A DNA stretch of 64,000 nucleotides from positions 214,087-278,086 of the forward strand of contig LLEY01000080.1 of NCBI GenBank assembly GCA_001414485.1, in the 5' to 3' direction. Below the pieces are notes generated by a model. The model saw nothing but the letters and a program-made list of their open reading frames with translations. It was not told the origin of the DNA and searched no databases. The DNA is from Calycina herbarum. Taxonomy: Eukaryota > Ascomycota > Leotiomycetes > Helotiales > Pezizellaceae. Below, piece by piece: positions 24,603 through 36,133 of the stretch. Each line of letters starts with the position of its first letter. The first letter of the stretch is position 1. The position numbers and the translations under genes are program-made.

Positions 24603-25336
24603 ATGGCAAGAACACAACCCAATATCATCGTCACAGGGACGCCAGGCGTGGGAAAGACAACTCATTGTGAGAGTTTGGCTGAGAATACGGGTTTGAAGCA
24701 TTTGAGTGTTAATGATGTTGTGAAGGAGAGGGGGTGTCATGATGGATACGATGAAGAGTTTGGGAGTTGGATTGTTGATGAGGATAAGGTTTGTGATTTT
24801 TCCTTCTTCTGCGAGGGCGTGGGAAGGGCAAGGAGGGGCGGGCGCGAGGGGGGCAGAAGAGAGGAGAGGGACATTTGGGCAGAGGGGTTGGCAGAGGAGA
24901 GGAAAAGAATATATGCTAATTGATCACATAGTTACTCGACGCGATAGAAGACGAGGTCAAACAAGGAGGATACATCATCGATTGGCATGCCTGTGATTTA
25001 TTTCCCAAAAGCTGGATTGATCTCGTGGTGGTATTGAGGGTGGATTCTACGCTGTTATATGATCGGTTGAAGGCTAGGTATTTCCCTCCTCCCCCTCTGT
25101 CCCATACCTGTTCTTTTACTAACGATTTTTAAAGAAACTACCCCGAAGCCAAACTGCAAGAAAATCTCGACTCGGAAATCATGCAGGTCCTACTACAAGA
25201 AGCGCGGGATTCATACGATGAGGAGATTGTGGTCGAGTTGACTAGTAATACCGCAGAGGAAATGGAGAGTAATGTTGAGAGGGTGGAGGGATGGGTTAAG
25301 CAGTGGAGAGCAGATAATGGGGGGAAGAAATCTTGA
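24603..25336 (+). CDS. FAP7: FAP7, adenylate kinase-like ribosome factor (AK6)
   Basis: Three exons: 24603-24788, 24932-25077 and 25135-25336; 177 residues. FAP7 (human AK6/hCINAP) is a small nuclear NMP kinase/ATPase that binds Rps14 and is needed for the final cleavage of 20S pre-rRNA to 18S. Seen: the P-loop TPGVGKTT at about residues 13-20, KERGCHDGYDEEFGSW with VDEDK, the motif DWHACDLFPKSWIDLVVVLR in the second exon, and RNYPEAKLQENLDSEIMQ at the third, all typical of the family and of its length (170-200). The ATG at 24603 is used; the frame is open further upstream but without an ATG. Intron 1 (143 nt) is unusually G-rich. It is convergent with HAM1, with only 47 bp between stops. Confidence 0.93.
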
Positions 25337-25383
25337 TGATTGTTACTTGATCTATTTTTCTTCTTTCTATGGTATGGGTTGAT

Positions 25384-26236
25384 TTATGCATCTTCTTGTA
25401 ACCAGGTCTTGAGCTTTTCCAGGGCTCGGAAACGGTGCGAGATTTTGTTCTTTTCGACTTTGTCCATTTCGGCATAACTGAAAGCAAGGCGTTATTTGGA
25501 GTTCTTGTTTTTGGCGGGGAGGGAAAAGGGATGGAGGGGTAACTTACGTTTGGCCTTCATATTCGAAGATGGGGTCCCAGCCTTGAGCGGGGTTAGCTAT
25601 GGATATATGGGTTGGAGTTGGAGTACAAAAAGCTTACCGAAATTTGGAGGGCCTCTTGCTGGTACTATCTTGCCCTAGATAGTATCAGAAAATGGAAAAG
25701 AATTAAAAAGTACTTGGGGACTTACATCGGTGCGACCTTGGAAGATGATTGGTTCGTGACCTGGTCCTTCGCAGTATGCAAAGGTGCATACAGCCTGGGC
25801 TGATTTATCCTCAAATCCGGCGAGCATGGCGTTGAGACCTTCATGGCCGAGAGATTGTAGGAACCATTTTCTGATGGCAGTATGAGATTAGTTCTTTTCT
25901 CTTGTCTTTTTTGGCATGAACGCTTACATGTAGGGACCGGGTAATTCTTTCAGTGCGTTGAAGCAGAGACATGTATCTTCAACCAAGACAGGGCCTTTGA
26001 CCTGAAGAGAAAAGCTCAGTATTGCGACTAGCTTATCGAAATGAGCTAAATGAGAGAAGACTTACGGCATCGGCAGCTCTTCGACACTTATCGAGTGAGA
26101 TCTCTTCGATGGTCCCTTGGATCTCGACAAGATCTAGGGCTTGGCTTTGTAAATCAACTGTATCGCCGAGAATAGCTTTGACTTCAGTGAGCTTATTCTT
26201 ATTCCCAGTAATAAAGTTGAGAGTTTTGGGTGCCAT
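25384..26236 (-). CDS. HAM1: HAM1, inosine/xanthosine triphosphate pyrophosphatase
   Basis: Six exons: 26236-26066, 26001-25928, 25870-25726, 25674-25638, 25581-25548 and 25477-25384; 184 residues. It hydrolyses ITP, dITP and XTP to monophosphates and pyrophosphate, cleaning the nucleotide pool in the cytoplasm. Seen: [14 protein letters not shown] at the N-terminus, [18 protein letters not shown], the substrate-binding FGWDPIFE and the C-terminal [11 protein letters not shown], all in the Ham1 family order and with family-typical length. Two internal exons are only 34 and 37 nt, so none of the downstream exons stands out as an open frame. The acceptor giving NFG-WDP was chosen over an upstream AG that would insert six residues. 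Confidence 0.93.
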
Positions 26237-26882
26237 GATGAGTTTGTTTGTTTGTGGTATATATGAATACCTCCGCAGATTTCATAAGAGGATAAAAGTG
26301 TGGAGGAGGGTAATCTGCAACACTCTGATTGGTCGAACCGTACGACAACCCTAGCTCTTTTTAAAGAAACAACACGACTCCTTTCCCAACCCAACAACCC
26401 AACATTTCTTTCATAAAAGAAGATATCAAATCATTCTCAAGGATCCCAATACGAATCGGAAGAGACTCCTCACAGCAAAAGGCTGAATAAGGATACACTA
26501 AAAACCCAACTGTTGGTACTGCAACGATATGCAAAGCACGATATCCAGGTCCCTCGTATGCAGCGGATAAAGAGGACATTTGTGCAATCGTGATTTGCAC
26601 TGAGGGATTGGATAAATATCTGCATTCACATTTCCCCGATACCGAGAATTGCGTCCAATTGTGGATCCTGCCCGACCCAAGGAAGGAGACGATTACCAGA
26701 CTTTGGGAAGTTGTGGAAGCGTAGGTTTAATGGAATTCTAGACCCCCTACGCCCCGCAGTTCCTTTCATCACTGCACTCTCTTCCATTCTTCACATGTTT
26801 TCTTACTATTTTATTTTCTTGGGTTTTTGGAGTCGAGGGCTTTTATGAGAAAACATACGTTTCCGAATCATATACTGACACG
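26237..26882. other. Spacer between HAM1 and P450 genes
   Basis: Shared upstream region of the divergent HAM1 and P450 genes. No complete gene is supported. One plus-strand frame without a start (26496 to about 26730) reads like protein and is listed among the findings. Confidence 0.4.
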
Positions 26883-29205
26883 ATGGTGTTGAAGCAATTC
26901 GTTAGTTCGCAATATCGTGCTTTCACCATGTCGGATGATTTCTATGATCCGGTTAGCAATACCACTATCTCCACGCCACCATGGAGCACTCGACTTTGGG
27001 AGGGGGTGAGGCATCCGCATCCGAATGTGGTGTTGGCTATGGTTCTGGGTCCTCTTTTGATGCTTTTAATCACGAGATATCTAAGTGGGAGACCGAGGGA
27101 GGGGAGTGAGAATGAGAGGAGTGCTTGGATGTTGCCGTATTGGATTCCTTTTGTTGGTCATGGGTTTCATTTGTGAGTTTTGCGAGGTTGGATTTAGGAT
27201 TAGAGAGATGGGACTAACTGGTAATTTAGTGTTTGGGATCCTGTAGCTCTTTTTAAGGAGGCTAGGTGAGTGTATGGTTCTTTCTTGGAAGTGGAGAAAT
27301 GCTGATGATATTTTAGAGAGCAGAGCCCACATTCTATTTTCTCGCTATATCTTGGAGGAACGACTCACAATATAAGTACGTTTTGTCACCCCATATTTCC
27401 TTCAATTTTCCCCTTTTTCATACTCTTCTTAGGAGATGTTCGAATCTTGAGAGCCTCATATCGGTGGCTAATATAAACAATAGTATCCGATCCAAAACTT
27501 GTCCAAAGGTTGGAATACCCATTTCTTCATCCGGTTGGTGGGGCTAATTTTTATAGTGTCATGGCACAGCGAGAAACTCACGTGCAATTCACACCTGTAG
27601 CATGGATGATAGTGCAGAGGGTGGGTGTATCGGATGCCATCTAAAGCTCGTAGCTAATCAAATACAGTTCTTCGGTCTTCCCAAAAATAGCAAGGAGAAA
27701 TATGATAAAGCCTGGGAGGTATTTCTATCATTCAATTTTCAATTTGACAACTTCTAACCTACCCAGGAATTAAACACCAGCTTCTCATACATCATGAGAG
27801 ACCCATATTTCGGGGCTCTACTCAACAGAACAGTACAGAATATAGAAAATAACATATCCCATATGATTTCCTTCATCGACACAGATATCGATCTCCAACC
27901 ATGGGAAAAATGGGGGAAAGCATCCTTCGTTTCCGAAGAGGAAACGGAAATCGATCTCGCCGCAATGATGCGAGATGTAATGGGTCACTCCTCGGTCCCT
28001 GCAATGCACGGGAGCGCTTTTATCGAAAAATATCCTAATGTTCTACATGATATCTATGAGATGGATAAGGGGATGCCATTTTTCCTCATGGGCCTTCCAT
28101 CTTGGTTTCCCTGGCCTTCGGTTTTGAGAGCTCATATTGCGAGAAATCGAGTTTGGGAGGCGTTGGATGATCAGCAGAGGGCTCTTGATGCGCTTTCTGA
28201 GGGAGAGGAGGTTCATTATAGTTGGGGGGATTTAGATGATGTTAGTGAGTTTAGTAAGAAGAGGCATGAGATTTATAAGAGTAAGATTCCCTCATACCCA
28301 AATCACTACACCTACCAATACTAACCCCTGCAATCAGAACACGGCTTCGAAGTCCGAGAACGAGGGGAATTCACAGTAAGCCATCCCAACCCTCGACTCC
28401 AAGCATTTACCAATACTAACAAAAACAGACACTTTGGGCCCTAATAATCAACTCATCCCTCCTAGTCTATTGGCACCTCCTTTACATCCTCTCCACCCCC
28501 GGGCTTCTCGACCGTCTGCGAGCCGAAATCGCACCCTACGCAACAGTAGCCAAACCCCTTTCCATCGGAAAAATCTCCGAAGCTCCACGGTTATCAATCA
28601 ACCACGAGGGCTTAGCAAACAACTGTCATCTTTTCAAAAGTACCTACTTTGAAGCGCTGAGGTTGACGGATCAGCCTTGGAGTGTTAGAAAGGTTGAGAA
28701 GGATGTTGTGATTTCAGGGAATGATGATGAGGGGAGTGGAAGTGGTAGTGAGGGTAATGGGAGTAATGGAGAAAAATACGTTTTGAGGAAGGGAGAGTAT
28801 ATTACTCTACCTCATGATTTACATATGAGGGATCCGGTTTATTTTGTTGATCCGGAGAAGTTTGAGCCGGAGAGGTTTTTGGAGAGGGATGAGGAGGGGA
28901 ATGTTAGGGTTGATATGGGTACTATTGTGAGCTATTTTCCGTCTGCTCTTTGCTTGGAAATCACAACTAACCAAAAGCCCCAGCGTCCCTACGGAGGAGG
29001 ACCCTCCCTATGCAAAGGACGTATCCTGGCAGAAAGAGAATGCATTTCTCTCGTCGCGGGTATCATAGCCTTTTGGGATATTGAACCAGTGGATAAGAAG
29101 CAAGGATGGGTTGTACCGCCTCAGGTTAAGACTACGGCTGTGGCGAGACCCTTGTTTGATACTAGAGTGAAAATTAGGAGGAGGAAGTTTGAGTGGGAGG
29201 ACTGA
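26883..29205 (+). CDS. Cytochrome P450, CYP7/CYP8-like
   Basis: Nine exons: 26883-27172, 27230-27265, 27317-27375, 27484-27620, 27668-27718, 27767-28280, 28338-28375, 28429-28926 and 28984-29205; 614 residues. Seen: an N-terminal membrane anchor (about residues 51-69), WIPFVGHGFHL, the K-helix EALR, an FEPERF segment and the haem-binding loop PYGGGPSLCKGR with Cys about 551. The PYGGGxxxCxGR loop and the sequence around it resemble the CYP7/CYP8 group (sterol 7- and 12-hydroxylases, prostacyclin synthase) more than typical fungal families. The I-helix region (LWALIINSSLLVYWHLL) has no acid-Thr pair. A Gly/Ser/Asn-rich insert of about 20 residues follows the ExxR region. Length exceeds the usual 500-540 because of this insert and the N-terminal extension; a later start at 26928 is possible. 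No other biosynthetic genes flank it. Substrate unknown. Confidence 0.85.
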
Positions 29206-29499
29206 TTGGGTGGCTGCGAGGAAAACGGGAAGGGGGAAGGGGGCTTGTAAGTTGTATACATAATTGAAAATTGACAACATTCATCATTGTTTACTCACTA
29301 AAACTGTTTACTCTGACATTTCTCTGCTTGTTTATTTCGATCTATATATCTTGGGTCAAAGCTCTTTGCTGAAGAACCATAGCCGATAACCTCAAAAAAC
29401 AGAAGAAGCGCATTGGTGGAGGTGTCTGCCCCAACAGGACAAAGCCATTGCACGAGTTTCTTCACAATTCCCGCTTCCTTCCGCGTTGCTCAGCTCTTG

Positions 29500-29670
29500 A
29501 ATCTCTGGGAAGTAGCTTAGACCTTACCCCAACCTGGAAAATACTCTTCACACTTACTGTCGGATTCCTTACAGCTGTCGAATTTCGTTTCCTCTTACCC
29601 CAAGGAACAGAGAGGGATTCCTCAAGTAGGAGGTGCTCATAGAACCGTACCCACTTCATCTTCAGCTACA
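29500..29670. repeat. Dispersed repeat copy with ACTGTCGRA units
   Basis: Contains CACTTACTGTCGGATTCC followed by CTGTCGAATTTCGTTTCC and, further right, GGAGGTGCTCATAGAACCG. Each block recurs elsewhere: the first two near 14595, 30190 and 30990, the last near 16492. This points to fragments of one low-copy interspersed element, diverged between copies. Boundaries are approximate. Confidence 0.55.
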
Positions 29671-31634
29671 GTGCGAAATATGGCTGAGCAGCGAATTATG
29701 GGCGTTGGTTGAGGAAATCGTGAAGTTTAAGGTTGAAGGTAAAACTACATGTACATAGCTTCTTTGAAAAGCAGGAGTTGAAAGAACAAGTATTTCTCGA
29801 CTTGAAGCTCTGACACGCATTCTGAAACTTGAATCAAATGGTTTTGAACCTATTCCGATTTCTTTCGCTGATAGAGTTGTATGGCTTGTAATAGTTTGAG
29901 GTAAACCAAGACCATCGAGTAATACATGCTCCCAGCTTCAAGTGTACATCGTGTGGGTAGAGAAAGCTTGTGGGTCTTACTTTGGAGATAAATACATTGA
30001 GCAATGGCTTCACAACACCTGGAAGCTCAAGTTGCCCAATTTGCAGATATGAACTGGTTTTCTTCGTATGGAGATAACTGATCTGAATAGGAGTGTAGGT
30101 TAGAAGAGCCGAAAAAGTAATATTACCAGCACAGAATTCTCTTCTTTGAATAAGGTGCTCTCAATCGAGTTCATAAATTGCTCTTCTCATTTACTGTCGA
30201 AACAAGTCTCGCTGTCGAGTATTCAGTTTTCTTTTTACTCCACTTCCACATACCTACTCAACTCTTGCGGATCTGTATCTACTTCTACCTAAACCGCTTA
30301 TTCATCCTTCTAGCCCAGAATACCGAACCCCAAGAATACGAGAGATTGTAGCTACACACAGTGTGCTCGTCGTCAGAGAATTCTTATTCCCGCTGATCTC
30401 GCTCCTATCAGGATCGAAACCCAATAAAGGAGAAGAAACTTCACGGTTCAAGGTTCAAGTTTCTCGTCCACATCAACAATACTTTTATCCGAACTGAGAA
30501 GCCATTACTCCAGACGCTTTTTAGAACATCACTCCAACTTTCCTCAGGCAATCGGTACTATTATCCAAAAAGTTTGGGAGAATAAAGATATCCGGTTCTA
30601 AGTTTTCCAAACCATCTCGAATAATACTTTTAGTTTATCCTAGACACTTTCGAACAATTCCTCACAGAGAGTACTCACCGAAGCTGTTACGTTCTCTCAA
30701 CCTAGCTTAGCTACAGTGCAACAGTGTGACAGTGACATTCCGGAATCTTGAATCATATATTTATATCAAACCCATCTCATAGCTCTTCTTCCAATTCATT
30801 ACGTTACACACTGATCGTGTTCTGAGAATGATCATCAATGAATCTTTCTGCGTTTGCCTTTTCCTACCTCCTTAGCTTTGTATTTTCTTCTGAACTTGGA
30901 AGTATCATACCTTTGCTCCAGTACTAACAGTACAAAATCAAACCCTTTCAAGAAAAATTTCATATTCAAACCCCGTAAACAACTCTCCACATGTACTGTC
31001 GAAATATTCTCTGTTGCCGAATTTTCAGTTTTCTCTCTCTCTGGTTGAACTGATGGAACTCTCTGATGCTCTTTGACAACGAGTAATAGTATCTCTCCTC
31101 GCCACAAACTCCTCACCACAAACCTGATCCACCTCCCTCCCATTTAGCTCAAATCAAATAAATTCTTTTTGGTGTTATTCGCTTCCATTTTTTGGCATAA
31201 GCTATCCGCAAAGGTGGTATCGTAATCTTTCTAAAAGAAGCTATCTTTAAAAACGTATTACTTCCAAATTACATTCTTTGGAATATATATAAGTACATAC
31301 TTCCTCTTCCTACTTCCCAAACATATTTTCCAAACATATTCCCCAAACAATCCCACTCCGCAAACCATGCAACTGACCTAAAATTTATAAAACAACCTCT
31401 TGCAGCCCCAATATAATGATTAGAATTGAATGGAAATAAATGTATCAAGTAAGCTCTTCCTATAAGTCTCTTTACTTTATTTTCTTATACTGAACTCTGA
31501 GAAGAATATGTTTTTCTTGTGTATACGAAGAACGATGACAGGCACTGTTACATATAAGAGTCCTTGAGTACACCCCATCCATCTCTCTATTGCCTCGTGA
31601 TTTTCATAACAACTCAGAATATTGTGCCAAAACA

Positions 31635-31674
31635 TTTAGAAGAATAGAAAGTCGGAGTTTCTCATTCTTCTAAA
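31635..31674. repeat. Hairpin repeat, best-preserved copy
   Basis: Perfect 11-bp arms TTTAGAAGAAT (31635-31645) and ATTCTTCTAAA (31664-31674) with an 18-nt spacer. It matches the copies at 10583-10622 and 16573-16612 in arms and spacing. The flank CCTTCTTAGATAATA also resembles the flank of the intron copy, so the repeat unit probably extends past the hairpin. Confidence 0.75.
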
Positions 31675-32204
31675 CCTTCTTAGATAATATAAGTAATTAT
31701 CCTAGACTAGTACGTATACTCAAAGTAAAGGAGGTGTACTTGGAGCAAAGCCCATGTTTCTTACCTGAGCACAACAAAAACCCAAAAAAATAGCACAGCC
31801 AACCCAAACATGAAACCCACATGTCAGCAACACAACTCACCAACCCAAGCACACATTCCTCAAAACAAGTTTCCCATGCGGCAAATTGTTTTAATTCAAT
31901 TCAAAAGTTAGAAAGAAAGCAATTCATAAAGCCATGCAAAGCACAACACTAGTCTTCGTGAATCTCCCAGGTCCTTTTTTCCCATCCTTCGTCTTGTTAC
32001 TGGATTGCGAAATATTTTTTTGGAATACAGAGAAAGCCACCTTTCATTATTGCATTGAGCCCAAATTGGAATACCCCCAAGTCCCGATTTTCAATATCCG
32101 ATATAACCTTTTACATCAATTCATAACCGATCCATGCTAAACAGGATATCACAAGAAAACCTGTAGATCTGCCATTTTGTGAGATGAGCGAACATAACAC
32201 CCGT

Positions 32205-33696
32205 TCAATCATCACCAGTAGGCTTATACATAATAGTAGTAACATACTGCACACCACAAATTAGCACAAACCCCCCTAACTATCAATACTGAGCACAAAC
32301 CTTCCGCTTATACCTAGTAGTGGCACTAACAGCCAGCACATTATTCTTAATACTACTAGTCGCCAAATGATTAAGCACAGTATGATTCGGCATCGTCAAC
32401 ACACTATTATCATCCTTCATCGGCGTCGCAGCATTCAAAATCGGCTTCCCAAGGAAACCCGGCAAAGTAGGTGGCGTAGGTAACTTCTCAATAGCCGCCG
32501 CTGCATACTGATACGCTTCAGATCCCTCTTCTTTATCGAGATCAAGAAGATATTGTGGGACTTGCGAGGAGTAACGGGCTGCGGGGAGAACTGGTTTTGT
32601 TTTTGGTGCTTTTGCGGCTTTTTGCTCGTCGCCTGAGGGGTTGATGCTATCGGGATTTTTGGAGGGGGGAACTTGGTCTTCTGGGTTGATTACTGGTTCT
32701 CCGGGGGCTGATTTTGTGGCGGGGATGTCTTTGGGTAGGTCGTCGGCGCTGACTTCGATGTAGTTTACGAGGTTGTTGCCGAAATCGACGGTGGTTGGGA
32801 GATTCTTGGAGCATGTCATTACTCCATCGACGATGAATCTGACATGATGGGTTCCAGGTCGGACATGAATGAAAGAACGGAATACGCCAGGTTTTCCCTC
32901 GCTAAATATTTCATGTTAGAAGTGTGTTCCGCTGGCAATTGAGAAGTCACGATGGTGGTACTTACACTGGGTGGAGCCGGTGCTTCTTATTCCATTGGAA
33001 AATTGTACCTGTCACATAGACCTTCTCTCCTCCCTTTCCCTCCAACCACTCGAGTGTCGTTGGCACAGTCGCCTTCGTTTTATCAACACGTAGCTCCTCA
33101 GCATCTTCCTCATCAATTGTAGTATTGCTAAGTGCCGAAGAGCGCCTAGGCAGAACTTCGTCGAGTGGCTCTATATCCAATGTTGGAATATCAACATCGG
33201 CTGGCGCAATTATTGGCGAGCCTGGTGTATGAACCTCCTCCTCAATTGGAAGGGGTAGCCTAGGAGGTCGAGTAAGGTGGTACGACATATCTTGTGATGG
33301 CCCAGATGGCTCGATCGACTGGGAGTAGGATCTCAAGGAGGAAGTATCGGGGTTCGCGGCTGGCACAGGCACATCAACGGGCTTGCTAGGTTGATCCGGG
33401 ATGGCTTTGGGTGTCTCTCTCGGTTGCTGGGCAGGCTCGCTGGTATATTGGGGAGGAGTAGGGGCGCTTTGGGGAGGGTAACTTGAATGAGAGGTAGGAG
33501 TGGACTGTGAAGGACGAGGGCGGTGGGTAGTGATGGTTGTGCCACGGGCTTGTGCCAGAGAGGGCTCAGGAGCAGCGGCAGATCGTTGAGGGTGGATTAC
33601 TCTTCGAGAGGAGGCGGACGAGGAATCATGGCTGGGCGAGGGTGAAGCAGAATGCGACGGCGGCGACCGAACGTTGGAAGACGGATTATTGCCCAT
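32205..33696 (-). CDS. AMPK/SNF1 kinase beta subunit (GAL83/SIP2-like)
   Basis: Three exons: 33696-32966, 32901-32301 and 32246-32205; 457 residues. This scaffold subunit joins the Snf1 catalytic and Snf4 gamma subunits and sets their location, controlling the response to glucose limitation. Seen: an N-terminal MGNNPSS fitting an N-myristoylation signal (Gly2, Ser6), a long Pro/Ser/Gln-rich disordered region, a CBM48/AMPK1 domain at about residues 215-305 (TLEWLEGKGGEKVYVTGTI, then RSFIHVRPGTHHVRFIVDG), and the C-terminal ASC interaction domain (about 345-457) with PPTLPGFLGKPILN, MPNHTVLNHL and SATTRYKRKYVTTIMYKP. The final 13 residues come from a tiny exon, recovered because the family ends in YVTT..YKP. 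Introns are 64 and 54 nt. Divergent from the membrane-protein gene at 34348. Confidence 0.95.
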
Positions 33697-34347
33697 TTTG
33701 GCTATCTTTCGCTATCTAGTGCAGGCTATCTGAATATGGGTCTCTTTCTCTAGTCGGCCTTGCGTGTGTGACTTGTTTTACCTAGAGCTGGAGGAGCATG
33801 AGGAGTATCATGGGACCTATGAGTTGGTTGCAGGGCAGTTGCGATGGTGTTGTGGAACGGGCAGCCGCGATAAGGAAGGCGACGAGCGTTGGACAGACGG
33901 AATCCACCTGGACGAGCGGCTCTCAGCCCAGATGTGAGATTGTCAGATGCTTGATGGTATGCAAAGAAATGAGGTCGAGGAAGATGGCAAAACACAGGCA
34001 AAGACTTGGGAAACAGAAGGAGGGGAGGTGAGGCGCAAACGGAAAAGGGTACGAGCACCACGCCAACTTGCTCTCCGATCTTCTCAGCGGGGAGAAGTAC
34101 AAGTACGAGTGATGGAGACGTGGGGTGAAGAGCAAGGATATGCTCCGACGATATACGCTAGTCCCAAACAGGCCTTGACAGGGGAGGTTAAAAGTCACTT
34201 CACTCAAAAGCTCCAATCACTTTCTCCAGGCACAGAACAGCTCGACCACCAAGGTTGTTTCATTGAGCGCAGTTGGGAGTGAGTGGACAATGCCTCCATC
34301 AAAGCATATTCACTCAATTCAGCTGGTATAAGCTCATTTTTCCAGCC
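33697..34347. other. Bidirectional spacer
   Basis: About 650 bp between the divergent AMPK beta and membrane-protein starts. Open frames here (for example 33750-34282 on both strands) show no recognisable motif. No repeat seen. Confidence 0.45.
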
Positions 34348-34901
34348 ATGGGCTGGTTATCGGTTCTCGCAAGCATTGCCCACGGTCTCTCATATCTACT
34401 GCTTCCTCTCAAATTTCTCTATCAAATCTTGGTGATAGTTCTTGCTCCAATCATCCACCTCGGAGACTATCTGTTAGATCTGTCCTTGTTCCCCTTGAGA
34501 TTGTTGGCCAAGTTCGAGGTAAGCTCAATTGCCACAGTGCAGTATAAAGCTAATCCCAGCAAAAGACCGTCTACATATATCTCGGAATTGCAGCGCTTGT
34601 GGGCCTGGTCACGGGCTCCATTCTCCATCTATCATCAAGTGCTCTTGTGTCTATCCTCGATTTGACACCTGAAACCCAAGAAAAAGGCCGATCCGCAGCT
34701 TCGGTGCGTGCTGCAAGGGAAAAGAGAATGTTGGAGGATGCGTGGGAAACTTCCATTTTGAAGGAAACCGAGACGGGAGATAGCAGCTTTTCATCAAGGA
34801 AGCAAGCGGTATGGCTCGATAGAGGAAGACGTGGAGACAAGGAAGGTTTGCTAAGGCAAACGATTCTCGAGGAAGAGGATACCTCGGAGGACGGATTTTG
34901 A
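34348..34901 (+). CDS. Small membrane protein of unknown function
   Basis: Two exons, 34348-34518 and 34560-34901, joined by a 41-nt intron; 170 residues. I do not recognise a named family. Seen: an N-terminal hydrophobic stretch (HGLSYLLLPLKFLYQILVIV and following, about residues 11-45), a second membrane segment just after the splice (YIYLGIAALVGLVTGSILHL, about 62-81), then a polar, Arg/Glu-rich tail of about 90 residues. This suggests an endomembrane protein with a cytosolic tail, which is inference. The join KFE-QKTVYIYLG keeps the frame and the hydrophobic pattern on both sides. Convergent with KAE1 (182 bp between stops). Confidence 0.7.
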
Positions 34902-35083
34902 AGAAGATATCAAGCCGATGCATGATTCTTTTAACCAGGCAATACCCAGCTACTAAGTGGAAGATGGTCGATTGCGGTCTGACCCATTGTGTTGTAAAGA
35001 GCGGAGGCAATAACCTACTAGGGCTGTCTATTGCTTGTATGTAGTCTTGAGAGCTGGAAGTAATCGAGTATTATTTGCTCAAA

Positions 35084-36133
35084 TCAATCTCGCCACTTGA
35101 CGAAAACTTCATCAGTCCTAAATCTTTGCGTACAGGTACTGTCGTCAAGGGAAGTTCGAAACCCCGTCTCGTAAGCCAGTAAACCTGCGTGAGCAATCAT
35201 GATCCCATTGTCGATACAGAAGCGTTCGTCGGTAGCAAAAACACTTCCACCACGATCTTTGGCCATCAATCCCATCATGTCTTGGAGTCTTTCGTTGCAG
35301 CCTACACCACCAACAATCAACACTTGGTGACTTCCAACATGAGCCATTGCTCTTTCCGTGATCTCGACTAGCATAGCATAGACGGTTTCTTGTAGACTGA
35401 AACATAAATCGGCGGTAGTGATAACTTCTCCAGTGATCGGGTCCTTCCATTCGGGATTGCTCTTGAGCTCAGCCGCAAGAATATCAATGCTAGAAAGTAT
35501 CCCAGCAAATGAACAATCCATGCCTTTAACAGCATACGGCAAATCCAACAAAACCTTTCCCTTCTTCGCCAATTGTTCGATATTATAGCCCGGCGCAGGG
35601 TCATTGCTGATCTCGAGGGTTCGCGCAAATCGATCAAGACAATTCCCAACCGCAATATCCAAAGCCTCCCCAAATATCCGATATCGTTGCTCCGCGTATG
35701 CGATAACCTGTGTATTTCCCCCACTCACATACAACACCACCGGATTTTGCGCGCCTGTAATCTCCCGCCCCATCTCAATATGTCCAACACAGTGATTGAC
35801 CCCCACCAGCTCCTTCTGCCACAGCAGAGAAAGCATCCTCGCAGCGACAGCGACACTTTGTAAGGGCGCACCCATTCCTGGTCCTTTGGTATAGCAAATG
35901 CAGTCCACACCCTTAATCGCGACCTTGGCCTCAGCCATAGCCTGCTTAACCAGTTTGACGACCCATGAGCGATGGTGTTTAGCCGTGTCCTTGGGTAAGA
36001 AGCCTTCTCCAGGCGGGGAAACGAAGGTATGGCGGATGTTGGAGAGTATGAGTGCGGGTTTTCCAGGTGATGGGTGGGAGATGATGCCTACCCCAAGCTT
36101 GTTGGCACTGCCTTCAAGCCCTATGGCAATCAT
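35084..36133 (-). CDS. KAE1: KAE1/OSGEP, KEOPS tRNA t6A threonylcarbamoyltransferase
   Basis: Single exon, 349 residues. Kae1 is the catalytic subunit of the cytosolic KEOPS/EKC complex and transfers the threonylcarbamoyl group to A37 of ANN-decoding tRNAs; the complex also affects telomeres and transcription. Seen: the ASKHA fold start [30 protein letters not shown], the metal-binding pair in NHCVGHIE (His114 and His118), the phosphate loop VSGGNTQV (about 137-143), and [13 protein letters not shown] near the C-terminus with the conserved Asp. There is no mitochondrial presequence, so this is the cytosolic Kae1 and not Qri7. Length fits the eukaryotic family (335-390). Divergent from the SET gene (690 bp between starts). 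Confidence 0.96.
   Translation of the reverse strand: MIAIGLEGSANKLGVGIISHPSPGKPALILSNIRHTFVSPPGEGFLPKDTAKHHRSWVVKLVKQAMAEAKVAIKGVDCICYTKGPGMGAPLQSVAVAARMLSLLWQKELVGVNHCVGHIEMGREITGAQNPVVLYVSGGNTQVIAYAEQRYRIFGEALDIAVGNCLDRFARTLEISNDPAPGYNIEQLAKKGKVLLDLPYAVKGMDCSFAGILSSIDILAAELKSNPEWKDPITGEVITTADLCFSLQETVYAMLVEITERAMAHVGSHQVLIVGGVGCNERLQDMMGLMAKDRGGSVFATDERFCIDNGIMIAHAGLLAYETGFRTSLDDSTCTQRFRTDEVFVKWRD

Larger units (their letters stand above)
29206..32204. other. Three-kilobase gene-free repeat-rich spacer
   Basis: No gene seen. It contains several copies of dispersed short repeats: ACTGTCGAA-type units around 29535-29600, 30185-30230 and 30985-31040; a TTAGAAGAAT hairpin at 31635-31674; and related pieces such as AATAATACTTTTAGTTTATC (about 30620) and GATAATATAAGTAATTATCC (about 31683). 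The 3' end of the AMPK beta gene bounds it at 32205. Confidence 0.55.

Noticed and set aside
32283..32300. AMPK beta ending in KVCAQY by reading through the last donor
   Set aside because: The family ends in KYVTT..YKP, which is restored by splicing 32300-32247 to the small last exon.
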